Shown here piece by piece: positions 16,510 to 23,098 of a stretch of DNA of 34,324 nucleotides. The stretch comes from Clostridiales bacterium. GTDB lineage: Bacteria > Bacillota > Clostridia > Saccharofermentanales > Saccharofermentanaceae. A program made the translations under genes and the position numbers. Position 1 is the stretch's first letter. Every line of letters starts with the position of its first letter. The notes beneath the pieces are model-generated. The model saw only the letters and a program-made list of their open reading frames with translations, did not search any database and was not told the origin of the DNA. The stretch lies in NCBI GenBank assembly GCA_017551625.1, contig JAFZLF010000043.1, positions 1 through 34,324 on the forward strand, written 5' to 3'.

Positions 16510-17037
16510 TTATCTCAAAAGCAGCCACAGCCCGATTCCTAAGATGGCGGCCCCTGCGAGGATGAGGATCCACTTGAGGGCGCCGCCGCATCCGTACGCG
16601 ATACCTCTGGGCATCTCGACGCCGTTGCTGTTCGGATCTGCGGCAGATGCGGGCATAGTGCTTTTCGAGCTACGAAGGCCGGAGCCTCTTGTTTCTCCTG
16701 AACTGAGACCGGAGGTGGTCGTGTTTCCGGATGTGAGATTGGAAGTGGAAGAACCTGACTTTTTCTTTAGAGGGTTCAGCTGGTTCTTCATCTCCTGAAG
16801 GTTCTGGTCGATCTGGGCGTCGACCTGCATGGTGACTTCTTCGCGGTTCAGGTCGGCCCACGCGCGATTCGCTGCCATCTGCGCGGCAAGTTGCTCCTCG
16901 ATTTTACTCTTCTTTGTCTCGAGATCTTTCTCCAGATGTGGATTCGGCGCATTGCAGAACGGACAGTGCGTGTATGGCTTGTCGAAACCTTCACCGCACT
17001 TCGGACAATATCCGTATGTTGCTCTCTCGTCGCTCAT
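16510..17037 (-). CDS. Zinc-ribbon protein with C-terminal membrane anchor
   Basis: This is a 175-residue protein of unknown role. The N-terminus carries a four-cysteine zinc ribbon, CPKCGEGF...HCPFC, at about residues 10-30. A charged helical stretch (about 35-90) and a long Ser/Thr/Gly-rich low-complexity region (about 92-145) follow. The last part is a glycine-containing segment and one membrane helix, LKWILILAGAAILGIGLWLLL. The ribbon would lie in the cytoplasm if the protein is tail-anchored. The ATG at 17037 shares one base with the stop of the GH3 gene (TAATG), and no good ribosome site is seen, so translation is probably coupled. The AGTGCTTTTCGAGC motif at 16657-16670 lies within it, on the other strand. 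Confidence 0.8.
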   Translation of the reverse strand: MSDERATYGYCPKCGEGFDKPYTHCPFCNAPNPHLEKDLETKKSKIEEQLAAQMAANRAWADLNREEVTMQVDAQIDQNLQEMKNQLNPLKKKSGSSTSNLTSGNTTTSGLSSGETRGSGLRSSKSTMPASAADPNSNGVEMPRGIAYGCGGALKWILILAGAAILGIGLWLLLR

Positions 17038-19052
17038 TATTCTTCGGTCGTCTCGCCGGCATTCTCGCCGTCTTGCGGTTCTTCCGGTAACGCCGCGGAG
17101 AATCCGAGCGGCAGCCAGCACTCCTCTTCCTCTGTACCGATCTTGTCGATCTGCTCGACGGAAGAGTAGTAAGGCATCGGCAGGCGTCCATAGAACTCGG
17201 TCTTACCGGTCAGGATATCCGATACGGCATTTCCGCCCTCGGAGCCCGGGAGATAGCACATAATGACTTCGTTCCAGTCATCGACATAATCAGAGATGAT
17301 GACATTTCTTCCGGCAACGATCAGTGTGATGACCGGGATCGCCTTCGCTTTCTTCTTCTCGGAGAATCCGGCCTTATACTCGGAGATCGTCTCGATCGCT
17401 TCCTGATTTCCCGGAAGGGCGAGCTCGCCTGTGATCGACATATCTTCGGTATCGCCATACCACTCGGCATAAGGGATCTCACCTACGCACAGCAGGATCA
17501 CATCGCAGTTTGTCATCTCCTCAGGATCGGTCACGAGCTCAAAGCCGATCTCGGCAGCTGAAGCCTGAAGCGCCTCCAGGATCGACGGGCCCTCGTCGCA
17601 CCATCTCTGCAATCCTTCTTCTTTCGCATCGGCATCCGTGCCGCCCTGCCACAGATACGTCCATCCTCCGCAAAGAGCGCCGGTATCGTTAGCCGCAGGC
17701 CCCAGAACGAAGACCTTCATGCCTTCGGTAAGCGTGATCGGGCCATCTTCGGGAAGGACCAGCGGGACCATGGACTCCGCCGCCAGTTTTCTCGCCACGG
17801 AGTGTGCATGTTCACTGTTCCATTCATAGGAAGGAACGGTATTTTCCAGGAACGGATCTTCAAAGAGACCACAGTCCATCTTCATCTGGATGATGCGCGT
17901 AACCGCTTCATCGATACGCTCCATCGGGATGGAACCTTCGTTCACGGCCTCGACGATCAGGTCCCTGGCCTCCTCGAACTGCTCCGCCTCCATGAACATA
18001 TCGATGCCTGCGTTGACGCAGAGGATCAGGTTCGCCTTAAAGTCCGCGCCGGAACAGTTGTGGACGGAATCCCAGTCAGAGAGGATCACGCCGTCAAATC
18101 CGAGTTCCGACCTGAGACGGTCGATCATCTCCTTGTTCTCATGCATCTTCACACCGTTCAGCGAAGAGTGCGAGAGCATGATCGTCGGCACACCCGCGTC
18201 AACGAGCTCCTTATACACAGCCAGACATTTCTGGATCTGTTCTTCGGTCATCTGGGCATCGCCGCGGTCGATCAGGTTATCTCCCTCGCCGGTCCCGAAC
18301 TTCACATAGCCGTCCCCGAAGAAATGCTTCGGGCATGTCACGACACCCTGGGACATCAGTCCTTTGGTATAGGAAAGCGCCAGAGTCTTCACGATTTCTT
18401 CATCGCTGGAATAGGACTCATAAGTACGGCCCCAGCGCGGGTCCTGGGCAGAAGCCACGCATGGTGAGAAAGTCCAGAGTATGCCGCAGTGCAGCATATC
18501 CGAGCCCGTCAGCACGCCCATCTCGAATGTGAGCGCTTCGTCATAGGCAGCGCCTACATTGATATTATGCGGGAAAATCACTGTTCCGCCGGCTTCCAGC
18601 ACGCCGTGGACACAGTCGTTTCCGTAGATGAACGGGATACGCGTATCGGAAAGAAGCGCCGCATCCTGATAACGGGAGACCACGTCGTACCACTCATCCA
18701 TAGGCATCGCCGGCACATCCGGATAGTGGGAGAGTACGGAACCGTAGCAGTTCGCCTGCATCTCGTCGAGCGGCATCTCGTAGTTCGCGCCCTGCATCAT
18801 CTGGTTCGCCTTTTCCTCGAGCGTCAGAAGCGCGCAGATCTCACTTGCGGAAAGGTCTTCAAACTTCGGGTTGATACAGTGATATGGCGGGAGCGTCTCC
18901 TCTGTCTCCGGCGGCTCGGTCTCGGTGGTATGCTCGATCGGTCTCGGCAGATCCGAAGGTGTCGTCTCGACATGCTTCTTCGGCATCCGGCATCCGGTCA
19001 TCGCCGTCATCATCGACAGGATAAGAACAGAACTGATGATTTTCTTCTTCAT
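17037..19052 (-). CDS. Glycoside hydrolase family 3 beta-glucosidase-like lipoprotein
   Basis: This is a predicted surface-anchored GH3 enzyme of 671 residues. A signal peptide MKKKIISSVLILSMMTAMTGC ends in the lipobox MTGC. A Pro/Thr/Glu-rich spacer follows at about 25-58. The (beta/alpha)8 domain (about 65-385) shows LTLEEKANQMMQGA, RIPFIYGNDCVHGV, SPCVASAQDPRWGRTYESYS and CPKHFFGDG, and the nucleophile Asp in GVILSDWDSVH. The second alpha/beta domain (about 425-600) contains VFVLGPAANDTGALCGGW and PGSEGGNAVSDILTG. GH3 enzymes release glucose or xylose from beta-linked oligosaccharides. The start at 19052 is chosen for the signal peptide; the ribosome site is weak. The gene follows two mgtC-like genes and is coupled to the zinc-ribbon gene. 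Confidence 0.92.
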   Translation of the reverse strand: MKKKIISSVLILSMMTAMTGCRMPKKHVETTPSDLPRPIEHTTETEPPETEETLPPYHCINPKFEDLSASEICALLTLEEKANQMMQGANYEMPLDEMQANCYGSVLSHYPDVPAMPMDEWYDVVSRYQDAALLSDTRIPFIYGNDCVHGVLEAGGTVIFPHNINVGAAYDEALTFEMGVLTGSDMLHCGILWTFSPCVASAQDPRWGRTYESYSSDEEIVKTLALSYTKGLMSQGVVTCPKHFFGDGYVKFGTGEGDNLIDRGDAQMTEEQIQKCLAVYKELVDAGVPTIMLSHSSLNGVKMHENKEMIDRLRSELGFDGVILSDWDSVHNCSGADFKANLILCVNAGIDMFMEAEQFEEARDLIVEAVNEGSIPMERIDEAVTRIIQMKMDCGLFEDPFLENTVPSYEWNSEHAHSVARKLAAESMVPLVLPEDGPITLTEGMKVFVLGPAANDTGALCGGWTYLWQGGTDADAKEEGLQRWCDEGPSILEALQASAAEIGFELVTDPEEMTNCDVILLCVGEIPYAEWYGDTEDMSITGELALPGNQEAIETISEYKAGFSEKKKAKAIPVITLIVAGRNVIISDYVDDWNEVIMCYLPGSEGGNAVSDILTGKTEFYGRLPMPYYSSVEQIDKIGTEEEECWLPLGFSAALPEEPQDGENAGETTEE

Positions 19053-19066
19053 AAACTGCAGTCTCT

Positions 19067-19086
19067 CTTTCCGGCGTGCCGGAAAG
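19067..19086 (-). promoter_or_regulatory. Perfect hairpin in front of the GH3 start
   Basis: CTTTCCGG-CACG-CCGGAAAG is an 8-bp perfect stem with a 4-nt loop, ending 14 nt before the GH3 ATG. There is no U-run, so it is not a terminator. Its 3' arm includes GGAAAG, the only Shine-Dalgarno-like sequence nearby, so it may limit GH3 translation. The rest of the 19053-19142 spacer shows no promoter. Confidence 0.45.
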
Positions 19087-19142
19087 CACGCTCTCTTCTT
19101 CGCTCTCGGCCCCGGCATCCGAAGATCCACGGGCCTCGTCCC

Positions 19143-19835
19143 TTACCGCACGATCTCGACGTCGATGACGCCCTCAATCCCGTCGATATGCGTGATGACC
19201 TTATCGAAGTCGACCTTCTCACGCGGACGGATAGTCAACGCCACCGAATACACGGACATGATGGCATCTCTCTTACCGGTAGCCTCGAGGTTACTGATGG
19301 CCATGCGCTTATCCTTACAGTAACGCATCACATGGTTCAAGGCATTCTTATCGTTATACTCCAGGATGATCTTAAAGGGAACATTGTGCGTAATCTTATT
19401 TCCGAGCTCTGAGAACACCGTCTCCGCAAGAAGGACCAGGACCGTCGCGAGGATCGCGCCCTCGTAGAAGCCCGCTCCTGTCGCCAGGCCGATGATACCG
19501 CAGCTCCACAGACCCGCCGCAGTGGTCAGGCCCTTGATCTTACGGTTCTGCACTACGATGATCGTACCTCCGCCGATGAAACCGAGACCGGAAACGACCT
19601 GCGCGCCCAGTCGGGAAATATCTGTCGGAAGCTTCATGTTAAGGTAAAGGTAGATGCCTGTCATCGAGGCGATCGTCGCGCCTACGCAGACGAGGATATG
19701 GGTACGGAATCCGGCCGGACGGTTCTTATACGACCTCTCCAGACCGATGGCGCCACCCAGGATCACAGCCATAAAGAGCCGGATCAGTGTACTCAGCGTC
19801 GTAATATCCCGTATTCCGTCAAATATACTCAGCAT
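19143..19835 (-). CDS. MgtC/SapB family membrane protein (second of a tandem pair)
   Basis: This is a 230-residue membrane protein of the MgtC/SapB family. The N-terminal membrane part (about 12-150) has the family signatures GGAIGLERSYKNRPAGFRTH and GLGFIGGGTIIVV, then GLTTAAGLWSCGIIGLATGAG. The C-terminal cytoplasmic domain (about 155-230) is ACT-like. Members are linked to growth at low Mg2+ and to membrane-potential or phosphate control, but most, including this type, lack a defined activity. TGGAGGAACT lies between the upstream paralogue's stop (19846) and this ATG, so the two are cotranscribed. The window also encodes MgtE, which makes Mg2+ a plausible common theme, though the link is circumstantial. 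Confidence 0.9.
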   Translation of the reverse strand: MLSIFDGIRDITTLSTLIRLFMAVILGGAIGLERSYKNRPAGFRTHILVCVGATIASMTGIYLYLNMKLPTDISRLGAQVVSGLGFIGGGTIIVVQNRKIKGLTTAAGLWSCGIIGLATGAGFYEGAILATVLVLLAETVFSELGNKITHNVPFKIILEYNDKNALNHVMRYCKDKRMAISNLEATGKRDAIMSVYSVALTIRPREKVDFDKVITHIDGIEGVIDVEIVR

Positions 19836-19845
19836 AGTTCCTCCA

Positions 19846-20574
19846 CTATGAAATCAGTTCATGAAGCGACAGCACACACGGCAGTTCGGCGATCGAGGAG
19901 AGCATCTCCGAGTGCGAAGATTTTTCTTTACTCATCTTCATCGAGAAGATCGCCGATGGATAGTTGTCCTCATCCGGATCCTCCGGGTCGATGTCGAAGA
20001 GCTGTGCGCCCTGTTCTTCGATGGTTCTTCTTATCATGTCGACGTCTGTCGGATTGATGTACTTGATCGTGATGGTAATGTTACGAAGTCTCCGCTTAAA
20101 GAGCACTTCCAGAGGCTGCAGCACTTCCATGGAGAAGATGATGATGATGATCGCCGGCACCACACACTCGTAGAATGCCGCGCCCGAAGCGATCCCGAGT
20201 ACTGCCGCAGCGAAAAGGCCGATTGCAGAGGTCAGTCCGCTGACCTGCTGGTGCGCAGACGCCACGATCGTTCCGGCCGCGAGGAAACCGATACCGGCAA
20301 GCACCTGCGCCGAGAAACGCGAAGCGTCAAACTTCATGCCGATCTCCTGGACAACGGGTGCCCATGCGCCCTGAAGCATCTCGGTTTCGTAGAAAGAGAT
20401 GAGAAGCGTCAGCGCGGATCCGATACTGATGAGCATATATGTGCGAAGGCCCGCATTACGCTCCTTCTTCTCACGTCCGTACCCGATCAGGGCGCCGGAC
20501 AGCATCGCCAGAAGCATCCGTACGACGACAGATGCGAAGTTAAACTCTTTGAGATAACTGATTAACTCGCCCAC
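19846..20574 (-). CDS. MgtC/SapB family membrane protein (first of a tandem pair)
   Basis: This is a 242-residue paralogue of the next gene. It carries GALIGYGREKKERNAGLRTYML, GIGFLAAGTIVAS and GLTSAIGLFAAAVLGIASGAAF in the membrane part, and an ACT-like cytoplasmic end containing the acidic stretch DIDPEDPDEDN. It starts with GTG at 20574, and an AGGGGAG site lies 12 nt upstream, a little far. The two proteins have the same layout but clearly differ in sequence, suggesting an old duplication or a hetero-oligomer. It is the first gene behind a promoter at 20663-20691 and may share a transcript with the second mgtC-like gene, GH3 and the zinc-ribbon gene. Confidence 0.9.
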   Translation of the reverse strand: MGELISYLKEFNFASVVVRMLLAMLSGALIGYGREKKERNAGLRTYMLISIGSALTLLISFYETEMLQGAWAPVVQEIGMKFDASRFSAQVLAGIGFLAAGTIVASAHQQVSGLTSAIGLFAAAVLGIASGAAFYECVVPAIIIIIFSMEVLQPLEVLFKRRLRNITITIKYINPTDVDMIRRTIEEQGAQLFDIDPEDPDEDNYPSAIFSMKMSKEKSSHSEMLSSIAELPCVLSLHELIS

Positions 20575-20662
20575 GAAACGGCTCGACTCCCCTTATTAAT
20601 CTCTTCCACTTTCAGATGGATCGTCCGGATTTCTCCGAGACGCCCCTATCTTAACCGCCAAC

Positions 20663-20691
20663 ATTTTAGCATAAAATGACGCTTCGGTCAC
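20663..20691 (-). promoter_or_regulatory. Promoter of the mgtC-mgtC-GH3 gene run
   Basis: The minus strand has an extended -10 TGC-TAAAAT (TAAAAT at 20663-20668), a 17-nt spacer and GTGACC (20686-20691). Confidence 0.65.
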
Positions 20692-20826
20692 CTCTCCCAC
20701 TTCCCCTAGAGAAGAAGAAAGATTTTCCCGCATCACGCATTTTTTTATGCAAATTCATGCTTGAAATTCTCTCGTTTCCATACGAAAATATTATCTGGTA
20801 TTTATTAATCAGTATAGAGAGGCACG

Positions 20827-20838
20827 CTCACGCGTGAG
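20827..20838. promoter_or_regulatory. 12-bp palindrome just upstream of the first COG0523 gene
   Basis: CTCACGCGTGAG is a perfect palindrome ending 6 nt before the ATG at 20845, where a ribosome site would be. GTGAG is the only Shine-Dalgarno-like sequence and is inside it. It could be an operator or an RNA hairpin that controls translation. It does not resemble the AT-rich Zur box of Bacillus. Promoter elements in 20692-20826 are indistinct (TTGAAA at about 20761, TATTAT at about 20789, spacing too long). Confidence 0.4.
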
Positions 20839-20844
20839 ATAAAT

Positions 20845-21795
20845 ATGGAAGATTGTCTGGTTTATTTTTTCACAGGATTTCTCGATGCCGGGAAAACCTC
20901 TTTCATCCAGAGCTGGATCGGTGACGGAAGTTTCCAGGACAAGCGTGTCCTGATCATCCTGACCGAGGAAGGCGAAGTGGAGCTTCCCCCTGAGGAGAAG
21001 GCTCCCTGCAAGGCCATGAAGATCGTGACGGCGGAGACCGAAGAGGTCACGCGCGCTTTTACCTATAACCTCGACGCGAAGTTCAAGCCCGATGTGGTCC
21101 TCATCGAGTGGAACGGCTCCGTCAGCCCGAGTGCTTTTTTCGACGAAGTGGACGTACCTGAGAGATGGGTACTGTGCGCTGCCATCTGCATCGTCGACGC
21201 CTCGACCTATAACGACTACTACCGGAACATGCAGACCATGTTCGCCGACTACTACCGCTTCTGCGATAACGTCATCTTTAACCGCGTGGACCCGCAGGTC
21301 AATAACATACCTAAGTTACGTGGTTCGGTAAAATCACTGAACCCGGGCATGAACCTGTCTTTCTTCGGCATGGACGGGAACATGATCGATATCGGGAACT
21401 ATCTCCCTTATAACCTCGACGACGACCCGTGTGTCATCGCCCCCGATGATTTCGGCCTCTTCTATACCGATGCCCTCGATAACGTCAAGCGCTATAACGG
21501 CAAGCGTATCACGGTCACCGGTCAGGCCACGCTCATGAAGGAGCACAGAGACCAGGCTTTCGTCTTGCAGCGTCAGGCCTATACCTGCTGCGCGAACGAC
21601 ATCGGCATGATCTCCATGCTGTGCCTCTATAAGGTCAGAGGTGGTTTCCCCGCAGGGAAATGGCTGTCGGTCACCGGAAAGATCGGATTCTTCCGCGACG
21701 ATTCGCAGGGTAACCCCGTCGCGATCCCGTGCCTGCAGGTCGAGAACTTCCACCTGACGGACAAGCCGAAGAACGAGATCATATATTTCAGCTGA
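20845..21795 (+). CDS. COG0523 (CobW-like) GTPase fused to a DUF1980-like domain
   Basis: This is a 316-residue protein. The N-terminal half (about 1-190) is a P-loop GTPase of the G3E/COG0523 group, with Walker A GFLDAGKTSF at residues 11-20, VVLIEWNGS as a Walker B-like strand, and a weak base-recognition segment FNRVDPQ. The CxCC metal site typical of the group (GCICC) is missing. The C-terminal half (about 205-316) reads YNGKRITVTGQATL..FVLQRQAYTCCANDIG..WLSVTGKI. This looks like the OB-fold-type end of DUF1980/TIGR03943 proteins, which are often encoded beside COG0523 genes. Such GTPases deliver Zn or other metals to client proteins. The next gene is a second COG0523 protein that does have the CxCC motif, so the pair may form one metal-handling system. 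The ribosome site is poor. Confidence 0.75.
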   Translation: MEDCLVYFFTGFLDAGKTSFIQSWIGDGSFQDKRVLIILTEEGEVELPPEEKAPCKAMKIVTAETEEVTRAFTYNLDAKFKPDVVLIEWNGSVSPSAFFDEVDVPERWVLCAAICIVDASTYNDYYRNMQTMFADYYRFCDNVIFNRVDPQVNNIPKLRGSVKSLNPGMNLSFFGMDGNMIDIGNYLPYNLDDDPCVIAPDDFGLFYTDALDNVKRYNGKRITVTGQATLMKEHRDQAFVLQRQAYTCCANDIGMISMLCLYKVRGGFPAGKWLSVTGKIGFFRDDSQGNPVAIPCLQVENFHLTDKPKNEIIYFS

Positions 21796-21912
21796 TCCTT
21801 TAGAGGCCGCGCGAAGCGGCACCGGGCGCGCCCGAGAAGCGGCGGCCGACAGAGAAAAAGGTCGCGCGTGAAGCGGCCGCAACGATGAACTAAATGAAAG
21901 AAGGAAATAAAC
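21796..21912. repeat. GC-rich spacer with GAAGCGGC repeats
   Basis: The spacer between the two GTPase genes holds three direct copies of GAAGCGGC (21813-21820, 21836-21843, 21870-21877). It also has a GCCGC/GCGGC hairpin (about 21806-21820) and the palindrome GGGCGCGCCC (about 21824-21833). The second gene's ribosome site, AAGGAA, lies at the end. The hairpins could slow or protect the transcript; no promoter is seen. Confidence 0.5.
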
Positions 21913-23094
21913 ATGGCAACAAAAGTAGACATTTTCTCAGGATTTCTTGGCGCGGGTAAGACCACGCTGATCAAGAAGCTCATCTCCGACGGATATCAGG
22001 GCCAGAAGCTCGTCCTCATCGAGAACGAATTCGGTCAGATCGGTATCGACGGCGGGTTCCTCAAAGAAGCCGGCATCGAGATCACCGAGATGAACTCCGG
22101 CTGCATCTGTTGTTCCCTCGTGGGCGACTTCGGCACCGCGCTGAAGGAAGTCATCGAGAAGTTCTCCCCGGACCGTATCCTCATCGAGCCCTCCGGCGTC
22201 GGTAAGCTCTCCGATGTCGTCGCGGCCGTCGAGAAGGTCGAGGGCACCGAGGTCTGCGGAACCGTTACCGTCATCGATGCCAGCAAGTGCAAGATCTACC
22301 TGAAGAACTTCAAGGAATTCTACGAAAACCAGATCAAATATGCGGGCACCATCATATTGTCCCGTACCGGAAACATCGCCCAGGAGAAGCTCGATACCGC
22401 GATCTCCCTGATCCGCGAGATCAACGATCATTCCCAGATCATCACCACGCCTTGGGAGAATCTCTCGGGCACGCAGATCCGCGAGGCGATCGAGAACCCG
22501 CTGACCGCAGATGATATGGCGGCGGCGCTCCTCGAAGCGGAGAAAAATGCGCATCACCACCATCACCATGATCACGATGAGCATGACGAGCACGATCATG
22601 AGCACGAGCACCATCACCATCATGACGATGACGACGAGGATGAGCACGAGCATCATCACCACCACGATCATGATGAGGACGAACACGAACACCACCATCA
22701 TGATCACGACGAGCATGAACATCACCATGATCATGATGAGGAGCACGAACATCACCACGACCACGGTCCGGACTGCACATGTGGCTGCCATGACCACGAT
22801 CACGAAGGCCACCACCATGCAGACGAAGTCTTCGACAGCGTCGGTTTCGAGACGAGTAAGAAGTTCTCTGAATCTGCGATCCGCGCCGCACTCGAAGAGC
22901 TCGACACAGGCGATTTCGGCATGATCCTCCGTGCCAAGGGCATCGTCGCCGGCGAGGATGGAAAGTGGATCCACTTTGACTATGTTCCGGGTGAGGCCGA
23001 CGTCAGAACCGGCGCCGCGGACGTCACCGGCAAGCTCTGCGTCATCGGCTCCAAGGTCGACAAAAACGCGGTATCAGTGCTTTTCGGGCTGTAA
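21913..23094 (+). CDS. COG0523 metal-chaperone GTPase with long His-rich loop
   Basis: This is a 393-residue CobW/ZNG-type GTPase. Walker A GFLGAGKTT is at residues 10-18, the metal-binding CxCC (GCICC) at 64-67, and LIEPSGVGKLSDV and VIDASKC follow. A His/Asp/Glu-rich insert at about 214-302 has 45 histidines in 89 residues and an added CTCGC. The CobW_C domain (about 307-393, FETSKKFSESAIRAALEEL) ends the protein. Family members use GTP hydrolysis to load zinc, cobalt or nickel into target enzymes, and His-rich loops store or buffer the metal. AAGGAA lies 8 nt before the ATG. The gene follows the first COG0523 gene on the same strand. The metal is probably zinc or nickel; no urease or hydrogenase genes are nearby to decide. 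The gene ends 4 bp from the convergent lipoprotein gene. Confidence 0.93.
   Translation: MATKVDIFSGFLGAGKTTLIKKLISDGYQGQKLVLIENEFGQIGIDGGFLKEAGIEITEMNSGCICCSLVGDFGTALKEVIEKFSPDRILIEPSGVGKLSDVVAAVEKVEGTEVCGTVTVIDASKCKIYLKNFKEFYENQIKYAGTIILSRTGNIAQEKLDTAISLIREINDHSQIITTPWENLSGTQIREAIENPLTADDMAAALLEAEKNAHHHHHHDHDEHDEHDHEHEHHHHHDDDDEDEHEHHHHHDHDEDEHEHHHHDHDEHEHHHDHDEEHEHHHDHGPDCTCGCHDHDHEGHHHADEVFDSVGFETSKKFSESAIRAALEELDTGDFGMILRAKGIVAGEDGKWIHFDYVPGEADVRTGAADVTGKLCVIGSKVDKNAVSVLFGL
22552..22818 (+). repeat. Low-complexity CAC/CAT/GAC/GAG tract encoding the His-rich loop
   Basis: This is a 267-nt in-frame tract of imperfect codon repeats. It is prone to slippage, so length variation between strains would be expected. 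Units such as CAC-GAC-GAG-CAT and GAA-CAT-CAC-CAC recur irregularly. Confidence 0.8.
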
Positions 23095-23098
23095 GATC

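Noticed and set aside
22552..22818. Repeat tract considered as a CRISPR-like or minisatellite array
   Set aside because: Units are irregular, in frame, and encode a metal-binding loop typical of COG0523 proteins.
21937..22974. Antisense frame in the His-rich GTPase that looks like a Val/Met-rich membrane protein
   Set aside because: The Val/Met/Ile runs are simply the complement of His/Asp codon repeats.
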